Shown here: positions 1 through 6,692 of the stretch, piece after piece | Layout of the letters: each line of letters opens with the position of its first letter | How positions within the stretch are numbered: position 1 is the first letter of the stretch | Assembly: GCA_017940955.1 (NCBI GenBank) | Contig: JAGAXP010000015.1 | Location: 1 to 12,187 of the forward strand | Direction: 5' to 3' | Length of the DNA stretch: 12,187 nucleotides | Source of the DNA: Oribacterium sp. | GTDB lineage: Bacteria > Bacillota_A > Clostridia > Lachnospirales > Lachnospiraceae | The notes under the pieces: model-generated | What the model was told of the DNA's origin: nothing | Seen by the model: the letters and a program-made list of their open reading frames with translations, nothing else | Databases searched by the model: none | Made by a program: the position numbers and the translations under genes

Positions 1-377
1 ATATCCCTATGGATTATGGGCGGAGTACAGCTATGAAGTCCCTTTAATATTTCACAGAGTTGGTGAGTCCATTCTGCTGTGATGGTCACACTAAATGGAC
101 CTTGTGTTAGTACGAGTTCTTCAAGAGTAGTTCCGGATATGTATTCTTCTATGATATGGAGAGTACCATCATCTTCAAACAGCTCAAAAATCCTAGGCAT
201 GTTAGGGATAGGATTTTCCTTAAGGAATTGAAAAACAGCCAAGTTATAGTAATGGGTTGATTTTTTGACATAGAACTTCCCTGTTTCGGCATGCTGGACA
301 AGCCAGACTTCATGTTCCTCATTTATTGGAGCAACAGGAACATAGTATGAATAATTGCATCTTTCACTTAAATCCAT
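1..377 (-). CDS. Eukaryotic-like Ser/Thr protein kinase, N-terminal part (truncated by window edge)
   Basis: Reading leftward from an ATG at 377-375, 125 codons stay open to the edge. The product looks like the N-lobe and start of the C-lobe of a Hanks-type kinase. FYVKKS (residues 35-40) fits the beta-3 strand with the ATP-binding lysine (K38). A hinge-like stretch IIEEYISGTTLEELV follows at 75-89. The last full codons read IIHRD (121-125), the catalytic-loop HRD motif. The glycine-rich loop is not canonical (NEEHEVWLVQHAETG). The family transfers phosphate from ATP to Ser/Thr of proteins; the substrate here is unknown. A Shine-Dalgarno AAGGA lies 9 nt before the ATG (complement of 387-391). 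The gene is divergent from the XRE-type protein at 438, 60 bp away, which suggests a shared control region. The DFG motif and any transmembrane or sensor part lie outside the window. The kinase fold is well supported; activity is inferred. Confidence 0.82.
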   Translation of the reverse strand, partial: MDLSERCNYSYYVPVAPINEEHEVWLVQHAETGKFYVKKSTHYYNLAVFQFLKENPIPNMPRIFELFEDDGTLHIIEEYISGTTLEELVLTQGPFSVTITAEWTHQLCEILKGLHSCTPPIIHRD

Positions 378-437
378 TTATACATATCCTTATCAAGTAT
401 TGCATCTGATTGTAATGATATATCAAAAGGTGTAGTT
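378..437. promoter_or_regulatory. Divergent intergenic region between kinase and XRE gene
   Basis: This 60-bp A+T-rich gap holds the ribosome binding sites of both divergent genes: AAGGA for the kinase (complement of 387-391) and AAAAGG at 425-430 for the XRE gene. It must also hold both promoters unless they lie inside the genes. A possible -35 TTGCAT is at 400-405, but no convincing -10 at proper spacing was found. Confidence 0.4.
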
Positions 438-902
438 ATGAAAGAAAAAACAACGAATGAACTACAGGCTATCCTGAGTAAGACAAAGCCGGATGGACTG
501 AAAAATTATTTGGAAGAAAACCGGGATTCCATGTATCTAAGCGACAAACCCTTTGCTGAATTCATGCGAGGGCAGTTCAAAACAAAAAAATTGACTCAGC
601 AGCAAGTTTTCGATAAAGCAGGAATACCGGAAAGATATGGATATAAGCTTATATCCGGCGAAAAGAAAACCGTACAGAGAGACATCATCTTAAGAATATG
701 CATCGTGGCCGGATTTTCTCTCAAAGATACCCAGACTGCATTAACGCTATATTCAATGCCTATTCTGTACTCGAAAATTCCCAGGGACTCCGTGATCATA
801 ATAGCGATAAATCAGAGATTTAAAAATGTCGAGCGTGTCGATGAGCTAATGGAAGAGTACGGATTCCCTCTTCTGACCACATGCGGATCAGATGATATTT
901 GA
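438..902 (+). CDS. XRE-type helix-turn-helix protein
   Basis: A 154-residue cytoplasmic protein. Residues about 51-100 fit a Cro/CI-type HTH: LTQQQVFDKAG as the first helices, the recognition-helix region around PERYGYKLISGEKK, then RDIILRICIVAGFSL. A C-terminal helical tail (117-143, with AINQRFKNVERVDELMEEYGF-like sequence) follows, of the kind seen in small Firmicute XRE proteins of this shape. The ATG at 438 has AAAAGG 7 nt upstream. The gene is divergent from the protein kinase at 377 and lies 41 nt before the envelope operon. It may therefore regulate either side or be a phosphorylation partner of the kinase; both ideas are inference from position. There is no membrane segment or signal peptide. 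Confidence 0.75.
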   Translation: MKEKTTNELQAILSKTKPDGLKNYLEENRDSMYLSDKPFAEFMRGQFKTKKLTQQQVFDKAGIPERYGYKLISGEKKTVQRDIILRICIVAGFSLKDTQTALTLYSMPILYSKIPRDSVIIIAINQRFKNVERVDELMEEYGFPLLTTCGSDDI

Positions 903-921
903 CACTGTTGTATGGTATAAT
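899..921 (+). promoter_or_regulatory. Candidate extended -10 promoter for the envelope operon
   Basis: TATAAT at 916-921 is preceded by TG plus one base (913-915), a classic extended -10. A perfect TTGACA at 899-904 is only 11 bp upstream, too close to act as its -35, so the extended -10 probably carries the promoter. The element overlaps the stop codon of the XRE gene and lies 22 bp before the ATG at 944. Confidence 0.5.
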
Positions 922-943
922 TTAGCTAAATGAGGAAGATCGT

Positions 944-1390
944 ATGGAACAAACACATAATTATGATGAACCCAACAAAGGTAAGTGGGCACTTGCAAGG
1001 ATGATAATCGGCATCCTGTCATTGGTGCTGTTTCCGTTAATATCACTTCAGTCGTGTGCGGCCGGAGCATCAAATATGATGAGTAATTCCGGAGAGATAA
1101 GTGGTTCGGCCGGGTTTATCACTGCAGTATGCTTTTTTGTTGGCGGTCTGGTCGGATTATTAACCAGGAATTCCCAAAAGAAAGGTGGACCGATAACAAG
1201 CTGCGTATTTTATTGGTTTGCATTCTTTCTTTCCAGGATGTTTTCCGGAAGCTTTTCGGATTTACGGATTTGGGGCGTTATGGCTTGTATATTTGGCATA
1301 GTGTTCTTACTTGCAGCTATGAAGACAAAGAAGGAAATTATAATCGCGTCAATTATTTCCGCAATATATTTTATTATCGACATGGCATGA
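944..1390 (+). CDS. Small multi-pass membrane protein, function unknown
   Basis: A 148-residue very hydrophobic protein with a short hydrophilic N-terminus (EQTHNYDEPNKGKW). Predicted membrane segments lie at about 17-36, 54-73, 83-100, 108-125 and 130-147. An LQSCAAG stretch at 35-41 is followed by a polar SNSGEISGS loop. I recall similar short proteins in Lachnospiraceae but no assigned function. GAGGA at 932-936 precedes the ATG. Its stop overlaps the next gene's start (ATGA at 1387-1390), indicating translational coupling with the VanZ-like gene. It is the first gene of a four-gene run ending near 3461. The context points to an envelope role, but nothing in the sequence gives a reaction. 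Confidence 0.75.
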   Translation: MEQTHNYDEPNKGKWALARMIIGILSLVLFPLISLQSCAAGASNMMSNSGEISGSAGFITAVCFFVGGLVGLLTRNSQKKGGPITSCVFYWFAFFLSRMFSGSFSDLRIWGVMACIFGIVFLLAAMKTKKEIIIASIISAIYFIIDMA

Positions 1391-1815
1391 GACGAAACCT
1401 CTTTTATTTATGTAATATAGGCATTCCGCTTCTGATCGGGACAATTATTTATTTATATTGGCGGCCAAATGCTTATATATCCAGGTTCATATTTAGTCTT
1501 TTTAATGTGTCGCCGGGTATAGTACCAGGATCCCCAAAGGGGATAGAGCGGTTCGTGAGGTACTATCTGTGTGACATATTATGGGCTTATGCTTTGACCT
1601 TTTCTTTAGTGTTTTACTTAGGCCGAAGCAAGATTAGAACTGCATATATTATAGGTTTAAGTTTTATTGTTCTTATAGAATTGCTCCAGTTATTACCACA
1701 GACTCCGGGAAGCTTTGATATCCTTGATATCATTATGGAGTTTGTGATTTGTACGATATCTATATATGTAATATATTTTTATGAACGGAGGAATAGTCAT
1801 GAAAAAAGTAGGTAA
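1387..1815 (+). CDS. VanZ-like membrane protein
   Basis: A 142-residue membrane protein. The frame is open further upstream, but the start chosen is the ATG at 1387, which overlaps the previous stop by 4 nt and yields a proper N-terminal membrane segment (residues 7-25); the extra upstream codons only read the previous gene out of frame. Further segments lie at about 62-79, 86-104 and 118-138. The VanZ-type signature is visible: IELLQLL (97-103, E98 and Q101) followed by GSFDILDIIMEF (108-119, with D111 and D114). The family includes VanZ, linked to low-level teicoplanin resistance in vanA clusters, but most members have unknown envelope roles. The 3' end overlaps the next gene by 17 nt, and that gene's ribosome binding site lies inside this one. 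Confidence 0.72.
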   Translation: MRRNLFYLCNIGIPLLIGTIIYLYWRPNAYISRFIFSLFNVSPGIVPGSPKGIERFVRYYLCDILWAYALTFSLVFYLGRSKIRTAYIIGLSFIVLIELLQLLPQTPGSFDILDIIMEFVICTISIYVIYFYERRNSHEKSR

Positions 1816-2755
1816 AGTCGTGGGCCTTATTTCTTTGCTTGCAGTTTTTGCGCTCATGTCTCTCGGGAGTGGTTCAAGCGGATCCAGTTCCAAAGAAACT
1901 AAGGCAATGACCCAGGAAAAGGCAGATTCCGGTTCTGCAACAGAAGCAGCCAAAGCTGAAGAAAAAGCTACGGAAGCTGCAACTGAGGCGGCAACAGAAG
2001 CAGCAAAAGCAGATATCACCATTGAAGAACAGGTTCTGATTGATCAGGATGGTCTGAAGGTTACTGCTAAGGAATATGTTGTGGATCCGATCTGGGGACC
2101 TGGGATCAAGGTTCTCATTGAAAATGACACAGATAAGAACCTTGGTGTTTCCTGCAACGCTCTTATTGTCAACGATTACATGGTTACGGATCTGTTTTCA
2201 AAGAGTGTTGCTGCTGGGAAAAAGGCAAATGAGACATTGAACTTCCTTTCCGGTAATTTGGAAAAGGCAGGAATTGATACACCTGGCCAAGTTGAAATTT
2301 ATTTCCATGTATTTGACAGCAACTCCTATGCAACAGTATTTGATTCAGACTGTGTAACGATTAAAACATCAGCTTACGACTCCATGGAAGTAAAGAAGCT
2401 TGATGACGGGCATGAGCTTTATAATGAAGACGGATTACGTATCGTAGGAAAGTATGTTGATGAAAACAGCTTCTGGGGTACAGCAGTTCTTCTTTATATA
2501 GAGAACAATACCGGTAAGAATATCGGAGTACAGGCGGATGATATGTCTATCAATGGCTTCATGGTACAGCCGTTCTTCTCATCAACCGTTTATGATGGAA
2601 AGATGTCGATTAGTGATATAACCATCATGCAATCAGATCTTGATAACAATGATATAAAGTCCATAGATGAGATTGAGCTGAAATTCCATATCTTTGACAG
2701 CAGCACCTATATGACAATCAAGGATACGGATGCGATTAAGTTTTCGACCAAGTGA
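1799..2755 (+). CDS. Secreted or membrane-anchored protein with two tandem Ig-like/beta domains
   Basis: A 318-residue protein. The ATG at 1799 is chosen over one at 1781 because GGAGGA (1787-1792) sits 6 nt before it and MKKVGKVVG starts a normal export signal (hydrophobic 8-21). No cysteine follows: the site reads LMSLGSGSSG, so this is not a standard lipoprotein, unlike the next gene. A low-complexity Ala/Glu/Thr linker (about 46-71, units like ATEA) leads to two copies of one domain, about 78-191 and 198-318. They align as GLKVTAKEYV/GLRIVGKYVD, IENDTDKNLGV/IENNTGKNIGV and HVFDSNSYATV/HIFDSSTYMTI. Such FxLYD- or DUF4352-like beta domains are usually extracellular; binding partner unknown. 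It sits in the operon between the VanZ-like protein and a lipoprotein. Confidence 0.75.
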   Translation: MKKVGKVVGLISLLAVFALMSLGSGSSGSSSKETKAMTQEKADSGSATEAAKAEEKATEAATEAATEAAKADITIEEQVLIDQDGLKVTAKEYVVDPIWGPGIKVLIENDTDKNLGVSCNALIVNDYMVTDLFSKSVAAGKKANETLNFLSGNLEKAGIDTPGQVEIYFHVFDSNSYATVFDSDCVTIKTSAYDSMEVKKLDDGHELYNEDGLRIVGKYVDENSFWGTAVLLYIENNTGKNIGVQADDMSINGFMVQPFFSSTVYDGKMSISDITIMQSDLDNNDIKSIDEIELKFHIFDSSTYMTIKDTDAIKFSTK

Positions 2756-2786
2756 TTGAGGGTAACATATGAGAGGGTTTTAAGTC

Positions 2787-3461
2787 ATGGAGAAGAGAGT
2801 AATAGCCATAATACTAACATTTACAATTGGTATATCGACACTTTCTGGATGTGGTAGTAAAGCTGGGGAAGAAGTGCCTCAAGCTGTTACGAATACAACT
2901 GTAGAGACCGAAAAAGTCGCTGAATCTAAAATCGAGGAATCTGAACAGACTTCTGGTGAGAGCACTGAAAATCTGGAAGCACTCGGTGATATAGATGTCG
3001 ATAAGGGACTTTTCAATGTGACACTTACGATACCAAAAGATTTTATTGGTGAAGCTACGCAGGAAGATCTTGATGATCTTGCAAAGGAAAAAGGGATCAA
3101 ATCCATAACGCTTAATAGCGATGGAAGTGCAACTTATGTCATGAGTAAGGCAAAACATGAGGAGATGGTTTCTGATGTAAGAAAACAAATTAACGACTCT
3201 CTCCAGGAGATGGTAGGTTCGGAGACTTATCCGAATATCATTGCTATTTCAGCCGATGATGACTTTACAAACTTTACTGTTACAACAAAGAACAAGGAGC
3301 TGGACTTTGCAGAATCCTTTGGGGTTATGGCGCTATATATGTACGGTAGTATGTACGCGGTATTTTCCGGAGAAGAAGTAGATAATATTCATGTAGAATT
3401 TGTAAATGCGGATTCCGGGGAGGTTATTAGTTCAGGGGATTCGAAGGATATGAAGTCCTGA
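2787..3461 (+). CDS. Putative lipoprotein, function unknown
   Basis: A 224-residue protein with a type II signal peptide: basic start MEKR, hydrophobic 5-18 and lipobox LSGC (19-22). Cys22 would be lipidated and the protein anchored to the outer face of the membrane. A Glu/Thr/Ser-rich linker (about 26-70) precedes a globular domain (about 74-215) beginning LFNVTLTIPKDF. The domain contains KGIKSITLNSDGSATYVMSK and SETYPNIIAISADDDFTNFTVTT stretches, suggesting mixed alpha/beta structure. I do not recognise a family with a known function. GAGAGG at 2771-2776 precedes the ATG. It lies 31 nt after the duplicated-domain protein and is the last gene of the operon, followed by a hairpin at 3509. 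Confidence 0.75.
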   Translation: MEKRVIAIILTFTIGISTLSGCGSKAGEEVPQAVTNTTVETEKVAESKIEESEQTSGESTENLEALGDIDVDKGLFNVTLTIPKDFIGEATQEDLDDLAKEKGIKSITLNSDGSATYVMSKAKHEEMVSDVRKQINDSLQEMVGSETYPNIIAISADDDFTNFTVTTKNKELDFAESFGVMALYMYGSMYAVFSGEEVDNIHVEFVNADSGEVISSGDSKDMKS

Positions 3462-3508
3462 TTTGATTCTTTCTATTACTTAAACCCGTGATCAAAAGCC
3501 AATAACGA

Positions 3509-3563
3509 TAAGAAATCCAGGCGATCAACTGACTGCCTGGATTTCTTATGTAATTAGGTTTTT
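3509..3563 (+). terminator. Intrinsic terminator-like hairpin ending the envelope operon
   Basis: A perfect 14-bp stem (TAAGAAATCCAGGC at 3509-3522 pairs with 3535-3548) with a 12-nt loop. The right arm is U-rich at its end and a TTTTT run follows at 3559-3563, but the run is not immediately adjacent, so termination strength is uncertain. Confidence 0.65.
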
Positions 3564-3665
3564 AAAGTTTGAGGAGCATAGTAATATTGAACTGAAAATG
3601 ATGATTACCATTGATCAAATCCGGCGCAAAAGAGCAAATAAAACTGGTTCTAAAGCCTGCCATGA

Positions 3666-3717
3666 TGTTAAACGTAAATTTTTTAGATATAATTGTGATG
3701 ATATCTATGTATGGAGG
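3666..3717 (+). promoter_or_regulatory. Promoter and ribosome binding site that fix the NERD gene start
   Basis: A consensus -10 TATAAT is at 3688-3693, with a weak -35 (TGTTAA, 3666-3671) 16 bp upstream. GGAGG at 3713-3717 lies 9 nt before the ATG at 3727. A transcript starting near 3700 could not encode the longer reading frame that opens at 3598, so 3727 is the supported start. Confidence 0.6.
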
Positions 3718-3726
3718 CTGATGGCT

Positions 3727-4512
3727 ATGAGCAAAGAGCAGTATATGAGTTTAAACTGGATATGGGTTTTGATATTTATTTTTATAATCTTAAAGCTCAC
3801 TAAAAGGTTCTGGCTGCCATTGATTAAGGGTTCTGCAGGTGAGGCGGCTATCGCTGCTGTTTTAGGGTTACTGAACAAAAAAGAGTATGCCGTACTTAAT
3901 AACGTTATGATGCTTACGGAGCGGGGAACAAGTCAGATAGATCATATCGTAGTTTCCATATACGGGATTTTTGTCATAGAGGTAAAAAACTACAAGGGTT
4001 GGATATTGGGCTCTGAAAATGGCAGTAAATGGACACAGTCTATTTATGGTCACAAAAACCAGTTCATGAACCCTATTCACCAAAACTATGGACATGTAAA
4101 AGCGATTGAAGCCTTACTAAAAAACAATGGGCTAACGGATGTTCCGATAATACCAATTGTGACATTTCCGGGTGATGCAACAATTAAGGTCAACATTAAC
4201 AAAGCTCTTGTTGTAAAATGGGGAGAACTAAATGGAACGATACGGGATCAATCCCGCTATGCCGTGCTGTCTAAAGAAAAAATGGCTGATATAGTACAAC
4301 TGCTCGTTTCTTCAAAAATTGATTCAAAAGAAGTCCGGAAAGAACATATCGATAATATACATAAAAAGAAAATGAAGGAAAAAATAGCTATCAATGAAGG
4401 AATCTGTCCCAAGTGCGGAGGGACACTCATACTAAAGAGCGGTAAGTATGGTGATTTCTATGGTTGTGGCAATTATCCGGAATGCAGATACACAAAGAAA
4501 ATATATATTTGA
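3727..4512 (+). CDS. Membrane-anchored NERD-domain protein with C-terminal zinc finger
   Basis: A 261-residue protein. Residues 10-26 form one N-terminal membrane segment (WIWVLIFIFIILKL). A NERD (nuclease-related) domain follows at about 34-150. Its PD-(D/E)XK-like residues are visible: GSAGE at 35-39, Q70-I-D72-H in TSQIDHIVVS, then E85-V-K87 in VIEVKNYKG. The C-terminus has a topoisomerase I-type C4 zinc finger, CPKC (227-230) with C247 and C253 in the pattern GCGNYPECRY. NERD domains are predicted DNA nucleases; activity has been shown for few members, so cleavage is inferred. The frame is open upstream to 3598, but the promoter and ribosome binding site favour the ATG at 3727. It is convergent with a second NERD/zinc-finger gene at 4819-5802 and ends at its own terminator. 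Confidence 0.85.
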   Translation: MSKEQYMSLNWIWVLIFIFIILKLTKRFWLPLIKGSAGEAAIAAVLGLLNKKEYAVLNNVMMLTERGTSQIDHIVVSIYGIFVIEVKNYKGWILGSENGSKWTQSIYGHKNQFMNPIHQNYGHVKAIEALLKNNGLTDVPIIPIVTFPGDATIKVNINKALVVKWGELNGTIRDQSRYAVLSKEKMADIVQLLVSSKIDSKEVRKEHIDNIHKKKMKEKIAINEGICPKCGGTLILKSGKYGDFYGCGNYPECRYTKKIYI

Positions 4513-4514
4513 AG

Positions 4515-4540
4515 GCATCTCTTAGGGAGGTGCTTTTTTT
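4515..4540 (+). terminator. Intrinsic terminator after the first NERD gene
   Basis: A 7-bp stem, GCATCTC (4515-4521) with GAGGTGC (4527-4533) including one G-U pair, a 5-nt loop, and a run of seven T (4534-4540). It begins 2 nt after the stop codon. Confidence 0.85.
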
Positions 4541-4768
4541 ACGGTTAAAAACTTAATTCGACACATATTACAGCATCATACAGAAAATGGTGATTTTGTT
4601 TTGACATGCTCCATCATGGATGATAGTTTGCGATGCTATAAAATCTATAAGTCCCCCAAAGCAACAGTGCTATTTGGTAATCTTTCGGTAAACCCAATAG
4701 TAAAAGAACTAGCTGTAAATCCAATAATCAAAGGAAAGGTTGTATTTGTGCAGAAACCTTTATTATGA
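4541..4768 (+). other. Orphan open frame or gene remnant between the NERD genes
   Basis: One frame is open from 4526 to a stop at 4766-4768 but lacks a good start: the first ATG is at 4616 (about 50 codons) with no clear ribosome binding site. The translation is fairly protein-like (for example RHILQHHTENGDFVLTCSIM, then SVNPIVKELAVNPIIKGKVV near the end). A near-repeat, VNPIVKE and VNPIIKG, stands out. It sits directly behind a terminator, so it may be a decayed gene or chance. I do not recognise it. Confidence 0.2.
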
Positions 4769-4771
4769 ATT

Positions 4772-4811
4772 AAAAAATGAATAGACCCACGCTTTTTAAC
4801 GTGAGTCTATT
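4772..4811 (-). terminator. Intrinsic terminator of the second NERD gene
   Basis: A 12-bp stem on the minus strand: AATAGACTCACG (complement of 4800-4811) pairs with 4780-4791, with one G-U wobble and an 8-nt loop. A U-rich tract follows (complement of AAAAAA at 4772-4777). It lies 8 nt past the stop of the gene ending at 4819. Confidence 0.85.
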
Positions 4812-4818
4812 GAAATGA

Positions 4819-5802
4819 TCAGTCATGATCAGGTATAAGGTTTTCCATATACCTACACTTTGGATAGCGGCTGCATCCCCAGAATTGATTACCTTGATAG
4901 TTACCTTTCTTGGCTGTTCTGAGAATCATTTCACTTCCGCATCTGGGACAGAGTTTCTTTTCGATTGCTGTTTGATCTGTTTCTGGAGATGGATTAGGTG
5001 TTGGTTTCGGTTCCGGCACAGCCTCCGGATTAATAGCCTTTTCCTCTGATTCAGCATCGTTCTTAAGCTCGATAAATTTCTCAAGATAGTCTTTCCGGTT
5101 CTCGACAGTACAAGAGAGAATATTATTACATTCTTCGAGCATTTCTTTTTTGCTAAACTTAGAGGGTGACTTCATTGATTTAAGCTTGCTGATAAGCTGG
5201 TCCGCACGGATTACCAATGACTTTACTTCTTTAGGAGCATACTTATCATTTAGTACCGTTTTAGGATTTGCTAAAACAATCAGGGATTTTTGGAATTGAT
5301 CAAATACTGCTTCAAAGCCTAGACGCATAACGATATTTTTGTTTTCGGTAGATACATTCTTGAAAACAAGCATATGACGTTCGTTTTGCGTAACCGGACT
5401 ATAGATGCCTTCTTTATATTTTTTTCCTCCATATTCGATGGTTCTGATGAATTCTCCTTTGCTGTTGATCTCAATATCACCGAAGAGATTTTTGCATTCA
5501 ATAATCACCTTGACATACGGAGTTTGCACTAAGAAATCTATCTGTGCCTTATTTCCCTTTTCATCTACAAGACATATATCATGAAGTACAACAAGATCCA
5601 TGCCACTATTTTTAAGCTCGAAGAGAATATTGTCCTCACCTATGATGCCGGCCTTGACGATAGAAATCTCCCTGTCTATTTTCTTATATAACGATGACCC
5701 TTTCTTAACGGTAGCCTGTAGTTCTTCCAACCTTGACAGGTATTCCTTGGCATCACTTGATTCTTTAAGTATGATCACCTCTGGTTTTGCAAACAAAGAC
5801 AT
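4819..5802 (-). CDS. NERD-domain protein with proline-rich linker and C-terminal zinc finger
   Basis: A 327-residue soluble protein. The start chosen is the ATG at 5802-5800: AAGGAGA lies 6 nt upstream, and the 13 codons further upstream are not needed. A helical, likely coiled N-terminal region (about 15-50) precedes a NERD domain at about 52-170. Its candidate catalytic residues are G55-E56 in IIGEDNI, D89 in QIDFLVQ, and E102-C-K104 in IIECKN. A helical middle (about 190-250) and a Pro-rich spacer (EPKPTPNPSPE, about 264-274) lead to a C4 zinc finger, CPRC (285-288) with C310 and C316 in GCSRYPKCRY. It shares domain order with the membrane-anchored NERD protein at 3727-4512 but has no membrane segment and little other obvious similarity. 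Nuclease activity is predicted from the fold only. Confidence 0.85.
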   Translation of the reverse strand: MSLFAKPEVIILKESSDAKEYLSRLEELQATVKKGSSLYKKIDREISIVKAGIIGEDNILFELKNSGMDLVVLHDICLVDEKGNKAQIDFLVQTPYVKVIIECKNLFGDIEINSKGEFIRTIEYGGKKYKEGIYSPVTQNERHMLVFKNVSTENKNIVMRLGFEAVFDQFQKSLIVLANPKTVLNDKYAPKEVKSLVIRADQLISKLKSMKSPSKFSKKEMLEECNNILSCTVENRKDYLEKFIELKNDAESEEKAINPEAVPEPKPTPNPSPETDQTAIEKKLCPRCGSEMILRTAKKGNYQGNQFWGCSRYPKCRYMENLIPDHD

Positions 5803-6013
5803 AATGGTTCTCCTTTGATGATTATGGGATAAGTATATCATAGGATTGATACTTAAATACGTTGGAAAAGTATTATATCGGTGTATAAAAAAAGAATTGA
5901 TTAATTACACATTATTTTTTAATATCTCCTTATAGCAATAAGAGGGCATATATGGTCTGATTTGTGTAAAATAATAAATCAACCATATATTACACACTGG
6001 CGGGTGTTTGGGT
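5803..6013. promoter_or_regulatory. Intergenic region between NERD gene and broken recombinase
   Basis: This A+T-rich stretch must carry the minus-strand promoter of the NERD gene. A TATAAT on the minus strand (complement of 5872-5877) is one candidate -10, without a clear -35. A short inverted repeat, AAGTAT (5831-5836) with ATACTT (5849-5854), lies just upstream of that gene and could be an operator. The half nearer the recombinase holds repeated TTACACA motifs, listed separately. Confidence 0.35.
5905..5996. repeat. TTACACA repeats and 9-bp inverted repeat upstream of the recombinase (candidate res-like site)
   Basis: TTACACA occurs at 5905-5911 and 5990-5996, and inverted (TGTGTAA) at 5963-5969. 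A separate perfect 9-bp inverted repeat pairs ATATATGGT (5948-5956) with ACCATATAT (5982-5990). Several inverted half-sites just upstream of a small serine recombinase are what a res or cross-over site would look like, but A+T-rich DNA produces such matches by chance. Function is inference. Confidence 0.3.
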
Positions 6014-6630
6014 ATGGCTAAGACATATGGATATGCGAGATGCAGCACGGATGCAACCAAGCAGGATATAAACAGGCAGAAGAGAGCTTAAAAATCTTGG
6101 AGTGGATGAAAAGGATATCTTCTGGGAGTATGAGCATGGAACCGTTGCAGACAGAGTAGAGCTGAACAGATTGCTTGAAACAGTAAAAAAGGGGGGATTG
6201 CATCATCACCACTGAGGTTTCAAGACTTACGAGATCCACAAAACAGCTATGCGATATCATGCAGTTCGTCCAGGAGAAGAAGATAAAACTTGTAATCGGA
6301 AGCTTCATCGTGGACTGTACGAGCGACGATATGGATCTCATGGCAAAGGGAATGCTTATGATGTGGGGAGTCTTCTCTGAGATGGAGAGGGATATCATAT
6401 CGCAGAGGGTAAAGTCTGGGATGCAGAATGCCAAAGCGAAAGGGAAGAAGATAGGCAGACCTAAGATGGATGCTTCAAATCCACCTGATAAGTTCTACAA
6501 GTATTATCCGTTGTATAGATCCAAGCAGCTTACAGCTACAGCTTTCGCAAGGGTAGTCGGATGTTCAAGGAAGACCATATACAATTACCTTTTTCATTAT
6601 GAGAATACTCACGGTAACGAGTATGTATAA
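6014..6630 (+). pseudogene. Small serine recombinase (resolvase/invertase family), broken by two frameshifts
   Basis: Three frames together give a full resolvase of about 205 residues. Frame 1 from the ATG at 6014 encodes MAKTYGYARCSTD with the nucleophilic serine (S11) and reaches TAA at 6089-6091. A +1 shift in AGAGAG (6081-6086) restores ELKNLGVDEKDIFWEYEHG and the DRVELNRLLE helix. A second +1 shift at the six-G run (6191-6196) restores TTEVSRLTRSTKQLC and the rest, including the E-helix region, the KKIGRPK hinge and a C-terminal HTH (FARVVGCSRKTIYNYL). The family cuts and rejoins DNA through a 5' phosphoserine. The intact 3' part alone (from an ATG at 6259, 123 codons) lacks the catalytic serine. 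The shifts could be real decay or sequencing errors in repeats; either way the annotated gene cannot make full protein as read. Confidence 0.85.
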
Positions 6631-6656
6631 TTAACTTTGTATGTGCTTGATATTAG

Positions 6657-6692
6657 GTTGAACGATGGTCGGAAAATTGACCCTCGTATTTG
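6657..6692. repeat. 36-bp direct repeat, copy 1
   Basis: Starts GTTGAACGATGGTCGG and ends CCCTCGTATTTG. It matches 7601-7636 in the same orientation at 35 of 36 positions (T at 6669 versus C at 7613). It ends 1 nt before the A-tract of the terminator of the gene at 6733-7395. Its CGG-AAAATTGACC core recalls repeated termini of IS21-like elements, but no transposase is here, so the origin is inferred. Confidence 0.85.

Noticed and set aside
1129..1386. Longer version of the VanZ-like gene starting at 1129
   Set aside because: The extra codons lie wholly within the preceding membrane-protein gene in another frame; the ATG at 1387 overlaps that gene's stop and gives a normal membrane-protein start.
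3598..3726. Longer version of the first NERD gene starting at 3598
   Set aside because: No ribosome binding site there, and a TATAAT at 3688-3693 plus GGAGG at 3713-3717 point to the ATG at 3727. The extra residues do not resemble NERD proteins.
6185..6200. Programmed -1 ribosomal frameshifting at A AAA AAG in the recombinase
   Set aside because: The slippery heptamer is present, but restoring the protein needs a +1 shift, and a second +1 shift is needed upstream where no such signal exists.
6259..6630. The 123-codon open frame as an independent gene
   Set aside because: It is the 3' part of the broken recombinase, without the catalytic serine and with no ribosome binding site of its own.
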